A DNA stretch of 64,000 bases, from assembly GCA_030645735.1 (NCBI GenBank), contig JAUSNP010000006.1, positions 265,607 through 329,606 on the forward strand, in the 5' to 3' direction. The notes below the pieces were generated by a model. The model saw only the letters and a list, made by a program, of their open reading frames with translations. It made no database searches and was not told where the DNA came from. Positions within the stretch are counted from its first letter, which is position 1, and each line of letters begins with the position of its first letter. Below are positions 18,072 to 26,759 of the stretch, piece after piece. The DNA comes from Candidatus Moraniibacteriota bacterium. GTDB lineage: Bacteria; Patescibacteria; Paceibacteria; Moranbacterales; UBA2206. Both the position numbers and the translations under genes were made by a program.

Positions 18072-18113
18072 AATCACCATTCGCCAGTCTCATCGGCGCG
18101 TGGTGATTTTTTT
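18072..18113 (+). terminator. Rho-independent terminator of the 65-aa gene
   Basis: Stem AATCACCA...TGGTGATT with inner CGCC/GGCG, followed by seven T. The run ends just before the stop codon of the convergent kinase gene. Confidence 0.88.
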
Positions 18114-18117
18114 ATTT

Positions 18118-19098
18118 TTAAATTTCACTTTCTTTTAATAATCCTTCCACCGCTCCATATTTTTGCACCACGCTGCTACTATTGCTGATTCCCCAATTCA
18201 AACATTCTTGCAAACTTTTTTCTTTCAGATGCGCCGCAATGAAACCACTCGAAAAGGCGTCACCGGCACCCAAAGTGTCGGCCACTTTTTCTTTGCGTGC
18301 CTCCACATGCACAAATTCTTGTCCAGAAAGTCCCCAAGCGCCACGCGCGCCATCAGTCAAAGCCACAATTTTTGCGCCCAATCCGTTCAATTTTTCAGCT
18401 AAAAACTTTTCGTCGTTCAATTCTTCTATTGAAAACTCACCGACCTTTTCTACAATCTCCAATGCTTCATCCTTATTCACAATCACCATTTCCGATTGCA
18501 CAATCGTGGCCATGACTTTAGCAACATCGCTCTTGAGGTTTTTTTGTCCCGGATTGAAAATCAATTTTACATTCTCGTCTTTGGCCAATTGCAAAACTTT
18601 GTCCAATTTGCTTTCCCAATTTTCCTGTGCGTTGCCATTGAGCGAACTGACAAACATCCATTGCGCGCCAACTTTTTTCATTCCATCAGAATCTATTTCT
18701 AATTTTTCATTTGAATCACGATCAGAAAAAATAATGCGGTCTTCGCTCGGAATGTGCGCCACGATTGTCGACAAATCTGAGTGATGATCACCAGCCTGAA
18801 CCAAATCAATGTCCACACCATTTTTCTGTAATTCCTCCTTGATCCAATCACCAGCTTGATCTTGACCTACGCGCGTGCAGCAAAGAGTTTCCACTCCCAA
18901 GCGTGCCAAACCACAGGCCACATTAGCCGCGCACCCGCCGATGGCTTCATGTCGAGCTTGTGTAACTTGATATTTCGCGCCCAACTCAAAAACGATCTTT
19001 CTTTGCGCCTCCAGATCTTCCGGTGTTTCAATCACCACACCATCCGTGATGGGAAAGATAATATCCTTAGTTGATGAGCCAATACAAATTATTTTCAT
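18118..19098 (-). CDS. PfkB-family carbohydrate (ribokinase-like) kinase
   Basis: Protein of 326 aa. It has the N-terminal glycine-rich substrate motif (GGCAANVACGLARLG) and the C-terminal PfkB signature DTLGAGDAFSSGF with the catalytic Asp in GAGD. It transfers phosphate from ATP to a sugar or nucleoside; the exact substrate cannot be read from the sequence. It follows gpmI by 18 bp and is the last gene of the eno-gpmI-pfkB run, so a sugar or sugar-phosphate substrate feeding glycolysis is likely but not shown. Confidence 0.88.
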   Translation of the reverse strand: MKIICIGSSTKDIIFPITDGVVIETPEDLEAQRKIVFELGAKYQVTQARHEAIGGCAANVACGLARLGVETLCCTRVGQDQAGDWIKEELQKNGVDIDLVQAGDHHSDLSTIVAHIPSEDRIIFSDRDSNEKLEIDSDGMKKVGAQWMFVSSLNGNAQENWESKLDKVLQLAKDENVKLIFNPGQKNLKSDVAKVMATIVQSEMVIVNKDEALEIVEKVGEFSIEELNDEKFLAEKLNGLGAKIVALTDGARGAWGLSGQEFVHVEARKEKVADTLGAGDAFSSGFIAAHLKEKSLQECLNWGISNSSSVVQKYGAVEGLLKESEI

Positions 19099-19116
19099 AA
19101 AATAAAAATTATTTAG

Positions 19117-20670
19117 TTATCCTAATAATGAACTCTCTTTCATGACTTTCGGTTTCTTGATGCCCAAAATATCTAAAATAGTTGGCGCAATATTGCCCAG
19201 TTTACCTTTTTTGATTTTCTTATCTTTGAATTTTTCACCAATCACAATGAATGGCACTGGATTTTTTGAGTGGAAAGTGTTGATTTGCTCCGAGTCAAAA
19301 TCAATCATATCATCCGCGTTGCCATGATCAGCCGTGATAATCAAATTTCCACCGCGCTCCAAAATTTCTTTCGACAAAATTTCAATTTGTTTGTCCAACA
19401 CTTCCACGGCCTCCACGGTCGCTTTCAAATCACCTGTGTGCCCCACCATATCGGCATTGGCATAGTTAATTGCGATAAAATCATAGGCGTCGTTTTTAAT
19501 TTTATCCATCACAAATTGCGTAATCGCCTGCGCCGACATTTCCGGACACTTCGCATAGGAATCCACTACTTGGGATTTTATCATCACTCGATCTTCGCCA
19601 TCTACGGGATCCGCGTAACCGCCATTCAAAAAATATGTGACATGCGCAAATTTTTCTGACTCGGCAATATATAACTGCTTGAGATTTCCCAGGGCCATCG
19701 GCAAAGTCGCTGAGATAGTATGTTCTGGAAAAGCCGTGTGCTCATCCAGGCCTGGTCCGAAATCAGTTAGGGTCACGAAATATAAATTCTGCAGTTTATC
19801 AATGATAGGCATGTCATCACTCAAAATGCTTTTTTGATCATTAGCTACGAAAAGCTTACTAAACTGACGCGCCCGATCGGAACGGAAATTGTAAAAAACT
19901 ATTGAGTCATTGGCTTTTATTTTAGCCACCGGATTTCCATTTTCTGTGATAAAAGTTGGCAATAGATATTCATCGGTTAAATTGCTTGCGTAAGCTTTTT
20001 CGATAGCTTCTTCCGCTGATTGAGCTTGCTCACCGCGCCCAAAAACCATCACGTCATAGGCTAAGGCTAATCTTTTCCAATTTTTCGCTCGATCCATAGC
20101 ATAAAATCTTCCAGAAAGCGTGGCGATTTTTCCAATGCCCTCTTCGTCCATAATTTTACGAAAATTTTTCAAATGAGTCAGCGCGCTTTTGGGATATGAA
20201 TCACGACCATCCGTAAAAAGATGACAGAAAACTTCTTTGACTTTGTGTTTTTTGGCTAATTTTAAAATAGCTCTGAAATGATCTGGGTCGGCATGCGGAC
20301 TGTCTGAGTTGCCCATCAGTCCCATCACATGAAAATTGCCCTCTGATTTTTCAACATGTTTAACCGCGCCAATAATAGCTGGGTTCATAAAAAAACTTTC
20401 ATCTCGGATACTATCAGAAATATATTTTGAATCTTGCGCAACAATCCGACCCGCGCCAATATTCATATGCCCTGCTTCCGACCCACTCATTTTGTGATCT
20501 TCCAAGCCAACACAAGTCCCAGTTGCGCATAATGTATTGGAAGGATAAATCTCAAATAACCGATCAATGGTCGGTTTTTTAGCGAGGGTTATGGCATTGC
20601 CTTTTGATGGAGGCGCAATGCCATAGCCATCCAAGATAACTAAAACTGTGGGTGATTTCTGCTCAGACAT
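19117..20670 (-). CDS. gpmI: 2,3-bisphosphoglycerate-independent phosphoglycerate mutase
   Basis: Protein of 517 aa that interconverts 3- and 2-phosphoglycerate with two Mn ions. The N-terminal metal motif is VLVILDGYGIAP; the phospho-serine motif is KMSGSEAGHMNIGAGR, which differs slightly from the common MGNSEVGHLNIGAG. Further family blocks are LFTDGRDSYPKS, SGRFYAMDR and LIITADHGNADDM. The usual SDGGVHSH block reads NSDSPHADPDHF here, so this is a divergent variant with the key histidines retained. It starts 3 bases after the stop of eno. Confidence 0.93.
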   Translation of the reverse strand: MSEQKSPTVLVILDGYGIAPPSKGNAITLAKKPTIDRLFEIYPSNTLCATGTCVGLEDHKMSGSEAGHMNIGAGRIVAQDSKYISDSIRDESFFMNPAIIGAVKHVEKSEGNFHVMGLMGNSDSPHADPDHFRAILKLAKKHKVKEVFCHLFTDGRDSYPKSALTHLKNFRKIMDEEGIGKIATLSGRFYAMDRAKNWKRLALAYDVMVFGRGEQAQSAEEAIEKAYASNLTDEYLLPTFITENGNPVAKIKANDSIVFYNFRSDRARQFSKLFVANDQKSILSDDMPIIDKLQNLYFVTLTDFGPGLDEHTAFPEHTISATLPMALGNLKQLYIAESEKFAHVTYFLNGGYADPVDGEDRVMIKSQVVDSYAKCPEMSAQAITQFVMDKIKNDAYDFIAINYANADMVGHTGDLKATVEAVEVLDKQIEILSKEILERGGNLIITADHGNADDMIDFDSEQINTFHSKNPVPFIVIGEKFKDKKIKKGKLGNIAPTILDILGIKKPKVMKESSLLG

Positions 20671-20673
20671 ACA

Positions 20674-21942
20674 TTATTTTTTATTTTTCAATTCCTCTTC
20701 AATTCTCAAAAGTCGGTTATATTTACAAATTCTTTCTCCTCTGGAAAGCGAACCGGACTTGATATACTCCGCTTGCGCGCCCACCGCCAAATCCGCGATG
20801 AAATCATCGGTGGTTTCGCCACTTCGATGCGAAATCACAATCTTCATCTTGTTTTTCTTGGCTAGCTTGATGCAATTGATGGTTTCAGTCAGTGAGCCAA
20901 TTTGGTTCACCTTGATCAAAACTGAATTGCAGGCTTTTTCTTTGATGGCAGTTTCCAATCTTTTCACATTGGTCACCAAAAGATCATCACCGATTGTCAT
21001 AACCTTATCGCCAATTTTCTCATTCATCGCACGCCAACCTTCCCAATCCTGCTCATGCAAACCATCTTCCACAGAAATTACATTATATTTTGTGATCCAT
21101 TCGTTATAGATGTTCACCAACATCTCTCGCGTGATGCCATTACTTTCTGGTTTGAAAATATATTGCCCTTCTTTTTCGTCAAAAAATGATGAAGCGGCGG
21201 CGTCGATACCAGTATTAACTTCGGTTCCTTTTTTATAACCAGCCTCCTCAATCGCTCGATTCATAAGCTCTAATGGTTTTGAATTGCTTTCAAGGCGTGG
21301 CGCAAAACCACCTTCATCACCCACAGCCACACTTTGTCCTTCGGAAGCCAGGATATCTTTCAATTTATGAAAAATTTCACTGCCAGCGCGGAATTGTTCT
21401 TTGAAAGTTTTTATGCCGTTAGGTACAATTTTATATTCCTGAATTGAAAGCCCAGAGTCACTGTGTTTTCCACCATTGATGACATTGAACATTGGAATCG
21501 GCATTTTTAAGTTCTTGGTTGGTAGTTTGTAGTTAGTAGCGATATATTTATACAACGGCAAATTTTGCTCCGTCGCTGCGGCTCTACAAACAGCCAAGGA
21601 AACACCTAGAATTGCGTTAGCTCCTAAATTAGTTTTATTTTCTGTGCCATCCAAATCTAACATTGCTTGGTCAATTAACTCCTGATCTCCAGCCTCCATA
21701 CCAAGCACTACTTTTTGAATTTTCTGATTCACATTCTCCACCGCTTGCAAAACTCCCAGACCATTGAATCTTTTCTTGTCGCCATCGCGCAACTCTAAAG
21801 CCTCGAAAGTTCCCGTTGAAGCGCCAGATGGCACAGCTGCCATTGCCTTCACGCCTGATTCCAGTGTCACCTCGACTTCGACTGTCGGATTGCCTCTGGA
21901 ATCCAAAATTTCCCGCGCGTATATTTTCTTAATTGCTGACAT
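20674..21942 (-). CDS. eno: Enolase
   Basis: Protein of 422 aa that dehydrates 2-phosphoglycerate to phosphoenolpyruvate. Typical blocks are AREILDSRGNPTVEVEV, PSGASTGTFEALELRD, AVGDEGGFAP, LIKVNQIGSLTET and VISHRSGETTDD, with catalytic Lys and Glu residues in place. Between KYIA and the MPIPMFNVINGG block there are extra residues (TNYKLPTKNLK) encoded by a simple DNA repeat (21511-21539). First gene of the eno-gpmI-kinase transcript, with an extended -10 promoter upstream. Confidence 0.97.
   Translation of the reverse strand: MSAIKKIYAREILDSRGNPTVEVEVTLESGVKAMAAVPSGASTGTFEALELRDGDKKRFNGLGVLQAVENVNQKIQKVVLGMEAGDQELIDQAMLDLDGTENKTNLGANAILGVSLAVCRAAATEQNLPLYKYIATNYKLPTKNLKMPIPMFNVINGGKHSDSGLSIQEYKIVPNGIKTFKEQFRAGSEIFHKLKDILASEGQSVAVGDEGGFAPRLESNSKPLELMNRAIEEAGYKKGTEVNTGIDAAASSFFDEKEGQYIFKPESNGITREMLVNIYNEWITKYNVISVEDGLHEQDWEGWRAMNEKIGDKVMTIGDDLLVTNVKRLETAIKEKACNSVLIKVNQIGSLTETINCIKLAKKNKMKIVISHRSGETTDDFIADLAVGAQAEYIKSGSLSRGERICKYNRLLRIEEELKNKK
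21511..21539. repeat. Short repeat tract inside eno
   Basis: On the plus strand the words TTGGTTGGTAGTTTG and TAGTTAGTAG form an imperfect repeat of GGTAGTT-like units; its complement is the ACTACCAAC-type word also seen in prmC at 50150-50178. It is in frame and lies at a loop of the enolase fold. Confidence 0.65.
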
Positions 21943-21996
21943 AGATTTAATTTTTCACACTTATTGTGCGATTCATATTATGTGTATTATATGACT

Positions 21997-22005
21997 ATTA
22001 TATCA
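21997..22005 (-). promoter_or_regulatory. Extended -10 promoter of the eno operon
   Basis: On the minus strand TGATATAAT forms a TG-extended -10 element (hexamer TATAAT, 21997-22002). No clear -35 is seen. It lies between the pgk terminator and the eno start, at a sensible distance of about 50 bases. Confidence 0.5.
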
Positions 22006-22020
22006 CAGGAATAGCCAAAC

Positions 22021-22047
22021 AAAAAACGGGCTTTTTACCCGTTTTTT
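22021..22047 (-). terminator. Rho-independent terminator after pgk
   Basis: Stem AAAAAACGGG/CCCGTTTTTT with loop CTTTTTA. It has A- and T-runs on both sides and separates pgk from eno. Confidence 0.88.
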
Positions 22048-22063
22048 ATACACTCCAAATAAT

Positions 22064-23101
22064 TTATGCTTTCAAAACCTCAATCCCTGGCATCACATTG
22101 CCAGCCACAAAGTCTAGCATAGCGCCACCGCCAGTTGAGACAAAAGAAATGTCATCCATCGCATGATTTTTTTCCAAAATTTCCAAGGTTTCTCCGCCAC
22201 CCACCAAAACAAAAGCACCACTAGCGACGACCGCCTCCAGAATATCATTGGAACTCTTGGCGTATTTTTCATCTTCAAATTTGCCAGTTGGGCCATTCCA
22301 TGCAATGGTTTTGGCACCAGCAATAATTTCCTTGAATTTTTCCACTGTTTTTGGACCAATATCCAAGCGGTCATCTACAAAATCAGTTGGTAGAATCACC
22401 TTGTCAGAAAATTCGATTTTTTGGTCAATGGCTTCATTGGCAATTTTGCCACCGACTAAAATATAATCGTATTTTTCCTCAAAAAACTTGATGACTGGCA
22501 GTTTAGTTTCAATCTTGGCTCCACCAATAATCGCCACTGCTGGCGCAATCGGATGGTCTTTGATGATAGTCATTTCATGAATCTCCTCTAGCAAGCGAAA
22601 ACCTGCACAGCTTGGCAAAATCTTGGTCACGCCAGTGACAGAGGCCTGATCGCGATGACACACGGAAAAAGCATCATTTACAAATACATCAAAATTTTCC
22701 GCTAATTGTTTGGCAAATTCTGCGTCATTAGTTTCATCGCCTGCGTAAAATCGCACATTTTCCAAAAGCAAAGCTCCACCCAACATATCATCCATAGCTG
22801 TGGTAACTTTTTCACCCACACAATCCGAAACAAAAGTGAGATTGGTGGCCAAAATTTCTTTGGCATCAAAAACGATTTGCTCAAGTGAAAACTCCGGATT
22901 TGGCACGCCACCGGGTCGGCCAAAATGGGAAATCATCGCCACCTTGCAATTCTTGTTCAATAGATAATCCAAGGTTTCTTTAGCAGCTGCAATCTTGAAA
23001 GACTCTTTGACTTTGTCATTTTCAAGAGACACATTGAAATCCACCCGCAATAAAACTTTTTTACCCTCCAAATCCATGTCCTGAATTCTTTTGATCTCCA
23101 T
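22064..23101 (-). CDS. pgk: Phosphoglycerate kinase
   Basis: Protein of 345 aa that makes ATP from 1,3-bisphosphoglycerate. Signature blocks: VLLRVDFNVSLENDKV, SHFGRPGG (substrate loop), LLENVRFYAGD, VNDAFSVCHRDQAS, AIIGGAKIETK, and the C-terminal FVSTGGGAMLDF. It is shorter than the usual ~390 residues, with trimmed loops, in line with the compact proteins of this genome. It is the last gene before a strong terminator and lies 24 bp downstream of mraY, so it may be read together with the cell-wall genes. Confidence 0.96.
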   Translation of the reverse strand: MEIKRIQDMDLEGKKVLLRVDFNVSLENDKVKESFKIAAAKETLDYLLNKNCKVAMISHFGRPGGVPNPEFSLEQIVFDAKEILATNLTFVSDCVGEKVTTAMDDMLGGALLLENVRFYAGDETNDAEFAKQLAENFDVFVNDAFSVCHRDQASVTGVTKILPSCAGFRLLEEIHEMTIIKDHPIAPAVAIIGGAKIETKLPVIKFFEEKYDYILVGGKIANEAIDQKIEFSDKVILPTDFVDDRLDIGPKTVEKFKEIIAGAKTIAWNGPTGKFEDEKYAKSSNDILEAVVASGAFVLVGGGETLEILEKNHAMDDISFVSTGGGAMLDFVAGNVMPGIEVLKA

Positions 23102-23125
23102 AATTTTGAAAAAATTAAAAAAATA

Positions 23126-24235
23126 TTAAAAATTACCTCTACCCATTCCCAACACCGCGATAATCACTCCAATCATCGCTGTCACCATCGTGAAAATCCA
23201 AGCGCGCATTGTGACTTTTGTTTCTGGCCAGCCCAAGGCTTCAAAGTGATGATGAATTGGCGCTGCCAAAAAAACTTTGCGCTTGAAAAATTTTTTCGAA
23301 GTCAACTGGATAACTACTGATCCAGATTCAATGATATAGATGAAAACTATGACAAACAAAGCAATAGCAGAATTGGTCAGCATCGCTACTACACCTAATG
23401 TCGTTCCTAACGCGATTGCTCCTGTGTCGCCCATAAAAAATCTGGCTGGATGAATATTGAACCACAGAAAGGCCAAGAGGGCACCCGCAATGGCCGCACA
23501 GAAAGCCGCTAAATTCATTTTGTTATGAAAAAAAGAAATGAACGCGAATGAACTAAAGGCAATTGAAAGCACTCCCGCATTAAGACCATCTAGACCATCA
23601 GTTTCATTAGATGAGATAGCTGAAAAAAGAATCACAAAAATAAACAGCGGGATGTACCACCAGCCAATCTCAAAATTGCCCATAGCTGGGATATGAATTG
23701 AATTCCAATTTAATTTGAAATAAAACCACCAAGCCCCCAAAGCGGCAATCAGAATCAACCAACCAAATCGCATGATGAAACGCATACCACCACCTTTATT
23801 GCTTCCAATTCCCCGAATACTCATCCAATCATCAAACAGCCCAAGAATTCCCGCCGTCACCAAGGTAAAAAGTGGTAGCCAGGTTTGAGAGCGGCTCAGA
23901 AAATCCAATCGTGCGATAAAATTTGTGTTAGTCCACTTAGCAATAATTGGGAACAAATAATGTGAAAGAAAAATCATAATCAGAACTACCACCCAAATCA
24001 AAATTCCGCCCATCGTTGGCGTGCCACTTTTGTTTTTGTGTAACTCATTAACGAAGGTTAATTTTTCACCATCAACTGAATTTTGTTTGATTTTGATGCC
24101 AATTTTATACTTATATAAAAAATGCGTCATCACTGGCGCTAACAAAAAAGCCACGACAAAAGCGGTGAAGCCTGTCACTAAAACTTTTAAAATATCCACT
24201 ACCACCGGAATTTGTTGTATTTGCGCAAAGCCCAT
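23126..24235 (-). CDS. mraY: Phospho-N-acetylmuramoyl-pentapeptide transferase
   Basis: Integral membrane enzyme of 369 aa with about ten helices. It joins phospho-MurNAc-pentapeptide to undecaprenyl phosphate to give lipid I. The family motifs are visible: GTPTMGGILI, DDWMSIRG, NETDGLDGLNAG (catalytic Asp residues), FMGDTGAIALG and APIHHHFEALGWPETK with the conserved triple His. It sits downstream of the D,D-carboxypeptidase gene, so the locus combines early and late steps of peptidoglycan synthesis. This supports a cell with a normal peptidoglycan wall. Confidence 0.96.
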   Translation of the reverse strand: MGFAQIQQIPVVVDILKVLVTGFTAFVVAFLLAPVMTHFLYKYKIGIKIKQNSVDGEKLTFVNELHKNKSGTPTMGGILIWVVVLIMIFLSHYLFPIIAKWTNTNFIARLDFLSRSQTWLPLFTLVTAGILGLFDDWMSIRGIGSNKGGGMRFIMRFGWLILIAALGAWWFYFKLNWNSIHIPAMGNFEIGWWYIPLFIFVILFSAISSNETDGLDGLNAGVLSIAFSSFAFISFFHNKMNLAAFCAAIAGALLAFLWFNIHPARFFMGDTGAIALGTTLGVVAMLTNSAIALFVIVFIYIIESGSVVIQLTSKKFFKRKVFLAAPIHHHFEALGWPETKVTMRAWIFTMVTAMIGVIIAVLGMGRGNF

Positions 24236-24255
24236 AAATATATTTTGTTAAAATA

Positions 24256-25305
24256 TTATTGCCATTTATAATTTTCAAAAACCCAATTGACCAGTGTCCG
24301 CATGTCATCCCAGCGCTGTTCATCATTCAGGAGAACAGAAATTATTTTATGTTTGCCAGTAGGATCTTCTGCTCCAAGCATCAATGATTTGCCTGCCATG
24401 GGCGTGAAACCAGTTTTTCCTCCCACACAACCTGGCAATGTTTCCAAAAGCATATCAGTGTTTTTCAACTCGTGCATATATTTCCCATCCGTTGAATAAA
24501 ACTTTCCGTCTGGAATTTTCATAATGTCCCAAATCTTATTATATTTTAAGGAATAAGCAGAAATCCTAGCTAAATCATAGGCGCTGGAATAGCATTGATC
24601 TTCTTCACCATCAATTTCCAGGCCAGAGGGGGTGCAAAAATGCGTATCTTTGAGACCCATATCCTTAACTTTGTCATTCATCATTTCAACAAATTTTTTC
24701 GGACTGCCAGCAATGTGTGTTGCCAAAGCCGTGGCCGCATCATTGGCGCTGTTCATCAGCATCGCTTTCATCAAATCAATGGCACGAACTTTTTCACCCA
24801 CATACATCCGATTTGCATTGCAAAAAATACTAGTTGGACATCCCACGATTGTACCAACCACATTCAAATCTTCCTTCGTCAAAATCACTTCTTCATCTAA
24901 ATTTTTGATATTTTCCATTGCCAAAATAGCTGTCATCATTTTTGTGAGCGATGCGATTTGTGTTCTTTTGCGACCATTGTCATAGTGAATAACCGTTCCA
25001 GTGTCCACATCAATCACCACTGAAGATCCAGCCCAAACTTTGAGATCAACCACATTTTTTTTGCGTATCGGAAAAAGCCCTGAAGCCATGGCTGAGTTAA
25101 TTGGAAAAATGCTGTGATTTTCAATGTCTTTTGACTCAAAAGGAACTGGATTTTCTGCCACCGCTGGCAATCCACAAACATCTGCCGTCTGACAAGATGC
25201 CTCCACAACAGCCTCATGACTGCTAGAAAAATTTCCAGCCAAATCACCATAGAACCAAAGAGGCGCAAATGGCATTATTAAAAATGTGATGACTAAATTC
25301 AACAT
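24256..25305 (-). CDS. D-alanyl-D-alanine carboxypeptidase (PBP5/DacA-like)
   Basis: Protein of 349 aa with an N-terminal hydrophobic signal or anchor (LVITFLIMPFAPLWFYG). The serine peptidase S11 motifs are in order: SLTK (SxxK, within RTQIASLTKMMTAIL), SAN (SxN, within LMNSANDAATALA) and KTG (GGKTGFTPMAG). The enzyme trims the terminal D-Ala from peptidoglycan stem peptides outside the cell. The PBP5 C-terminal beta domain and amphipathic anchor appear to be absent or very short. The gene starts one base after the end of scpB and precedes mraY. Confidence 0.9.
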   Translation of the reverse strand: MLNLVITFLIMPFAPLWFYGDLAGNFSSSHEAVVEASCQTADVCGLPAVAENPVPFESKDIENHSIFPINSAMASGLFPIRKKNVVDLKVWAGSSVVIDVDTGTVIHYDNGRKRTQIASLTKMMTAILAMENIKNLDEEVILTKEDLNVVGTIVGCPTSIFCNANRMYVGEKVRAIDLMKAMLMNSANDAATALATHIAGSPKKFVEMMNDKVKDMGLKDTHFCTPSGLEIDGEEDQCYSSAYDLARISAYSLKYNKIWDIMKIPDGKFYSTDGKYMHELKNTDMLLETLPGCVGGKTGFTPMAGKSLMLGAEDPTGKHKIISVLLNDEQRWDDMRTLVNWVFENYKWQ

Positions 25306-25908
25306 CTATTCTTTATTATCCAGAACTTCCTGCCCGCTAACCGGCGCAGACTCTGGGATATGATTAGATCCGATTATACTATCAATTCTATCATCCTTAG
25401 AAAGAGTTTCATAGTCCGGCAATTTATCAATGCTTTCAATGCCTAATTTTTTCAAAAAATCGAAAGAAATTTTATACAAATAGCCTCGATTATCCTTGGG
25501 ATTTTCAATTCGCTCCAAAAGTCCCCGCATCATCAGTGAGCGCACTGTAAAACTGCAATTTACGCCACGGATAGCCTCAACTTCCACGCGCGTAATCGGT
25601 CCGCGATAAGCAATAATTGAAAGCACCTCCAGCCCTGCTCGGCTCAAATTTTCTTGAATTTCACTTTTTACCAATTGATCAATCAGTTGAGCATTTTCAG
25701 GATCAGTCGCCATTTGGACTTCTTGCTCTTTACGCAAAATCACAATACCCCGTTTGCCACCGACATATTCGTCTTTTAGAATTTCCAAAACCGCTTCAAT
25801 CTCAGGCACCGTCGAATCAGTCACCTTGGCAATTTTCACCAAACTCACTGGTTCACCACTGACAAACAAAATGCTTTCAATCGCTGATTTTAATTTTGCA
25901 TTCTCCAT
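25306..25908 (-). CDS. scpB: Segregation and condensation protein B
   Basis: Protein of 200 aa with two winged-helix domains. It binds ScpA and regulates the SMC complex that organises the chromosome. Family blocks: KSAIESILFVSGEPVSLVKIA, LSRAGLEVLSIIAYRGPITR, and VNCSFTVRSLMMRGLLE. It follows scpA by 4 bp, the usual gene order. The C-terminal tail is acidic and unconserved. Confidence 0.94.
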   Translation of the reverse strand: MENAKLKSAIESILFVSGEPVSLVKIAKVTDSTVPEIEAVLEILKDEYVGGKRGIVILRKEQEVQMATDPENAQLIDQLVKSEIQENLSRAGLEVLSIIAYRGPITRVEVEAIRGVNCSFTVRSLMMRGLLERIENPKDNRGYLYKISFDFLKKLGIESIDKLPDYETLSKDDRIDSIIGSNHIPESAPVSGQEVLDNKE

Positions 25909-25912
25909 AATT

Positions 25913-26623
25913 TTAAATTGATGTTTTATTTTTTAACATTATTTCATGAAATAAATCTCCTTGCTCAACATCCACAATTCTTTGTTTAACCATTTCTAGC
26001 ATTGCCAAGAAAGACAATATGACATCAATTTTATTTTCGGCTCCACTTGTCAATTCAGTAAAGGACATTTCCACGCGTTGGCGCAAAGTGTTTTGCAAAT
26101 CATTGATTCGTTCTTCTAGGGTGATGACTTCTTGCACCACTTCTTCATCCAGTTTTTCAATAATCGGAATCTCATTTAGAACCAACAGGAAATATTTCTT
26201 GAAATCATACACATTCAAATCTTCTGGCGGATAGAAAAGCGCTTGCACACCTGCAAAGCCGGCTCGGTCATAACTAATTCTGCCAGCTTCGGCCATCCTG
26301 CCCAAAACCATTGAAGCGTCTTTGAATTTTTTGTATTCTTCCAATTGCTTGGCCAAATCCTTGATTTCTTCTTCCTCCTCCTCAGTGAATGTCAAAAGTG
26401 GCAACAGCGCGCGCGACTTGATCAAAATCAGCTTGGCCGCGATAGACAAAAATTCAGCCAAATGACCCAGTTTGATATTCGTATCTCCCTTGATGTATTC
26501 CAAATATTGGTCTGTCACATGCGCCAAACTCAATTCAGTGATGTTGAGCTTTTCTTTCTCAATCAACTCCAAAAGCAAATCCATTGGACCCTCAAATTTA
26601 TCTGTTTTTATGTTATATATCAT
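25913..26623 (-). CDS. scpA: Segregation and condensation protein A (kleisin)
   Basis: Protein of 236 aa that bridges the heads of the SMC dimer. The N-terminal block FEGPMDLLLELIEKEKLNI and the following ITDQYLEY-like region are typical. The middle is an acidic linker (FTEEEEEEIKDLAKQLEEYK), and the C-terminal winged helix ends with ILSFLAMLEMVKQRIVDVEQ. It is the first gene of the scpA-scpB-dacA-mraY-pgk run. No Shine-Dalgarno site is seen before ATG 26623. Confidence 0.94.
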   Translation of the reverse strand: MIYNIKTDKFEGPMDLLLELIEKEKLNITELSLAHVTDQYLEYIKGDTNIKLGHLAEFLSIAAKLILIKSRALLPLLTFTEEEEEEIKDLAKQLEEYKKFKDASMVLGRMAEAGRISYDRAGFAGVQALFYPPEDLNVYDFKKYFLLVLNEIPIIEKLDEEVVQEVITLEERINDLQNTLRQRVEMSFTELTSGAENKIDVILSFLAMLEMVKQRIVDVEQGDLFHEIMLKNKTSI

Positions 26624-26759
26624 ATTGGGGTAATTTTAGCCGTTCACAGCCTTTTTTGAGCGTTTGAATCACTCTAATATCATACCATTTAGTCGGTTTT
26701 TTTTCAAATAAAAACAGCGCCCTAATTTCAGGCCCTGCTCTCAACGCAAAGCATCGCCC

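Noticed and set aside
26624..26759. Terminator between the MFS gene and scpA
   Set aside because: Partial pairing (GCGCCC/GGCC words at 26707-26735) does not form a convincing stem. I see no gene or clear element in this 136-bp gap.
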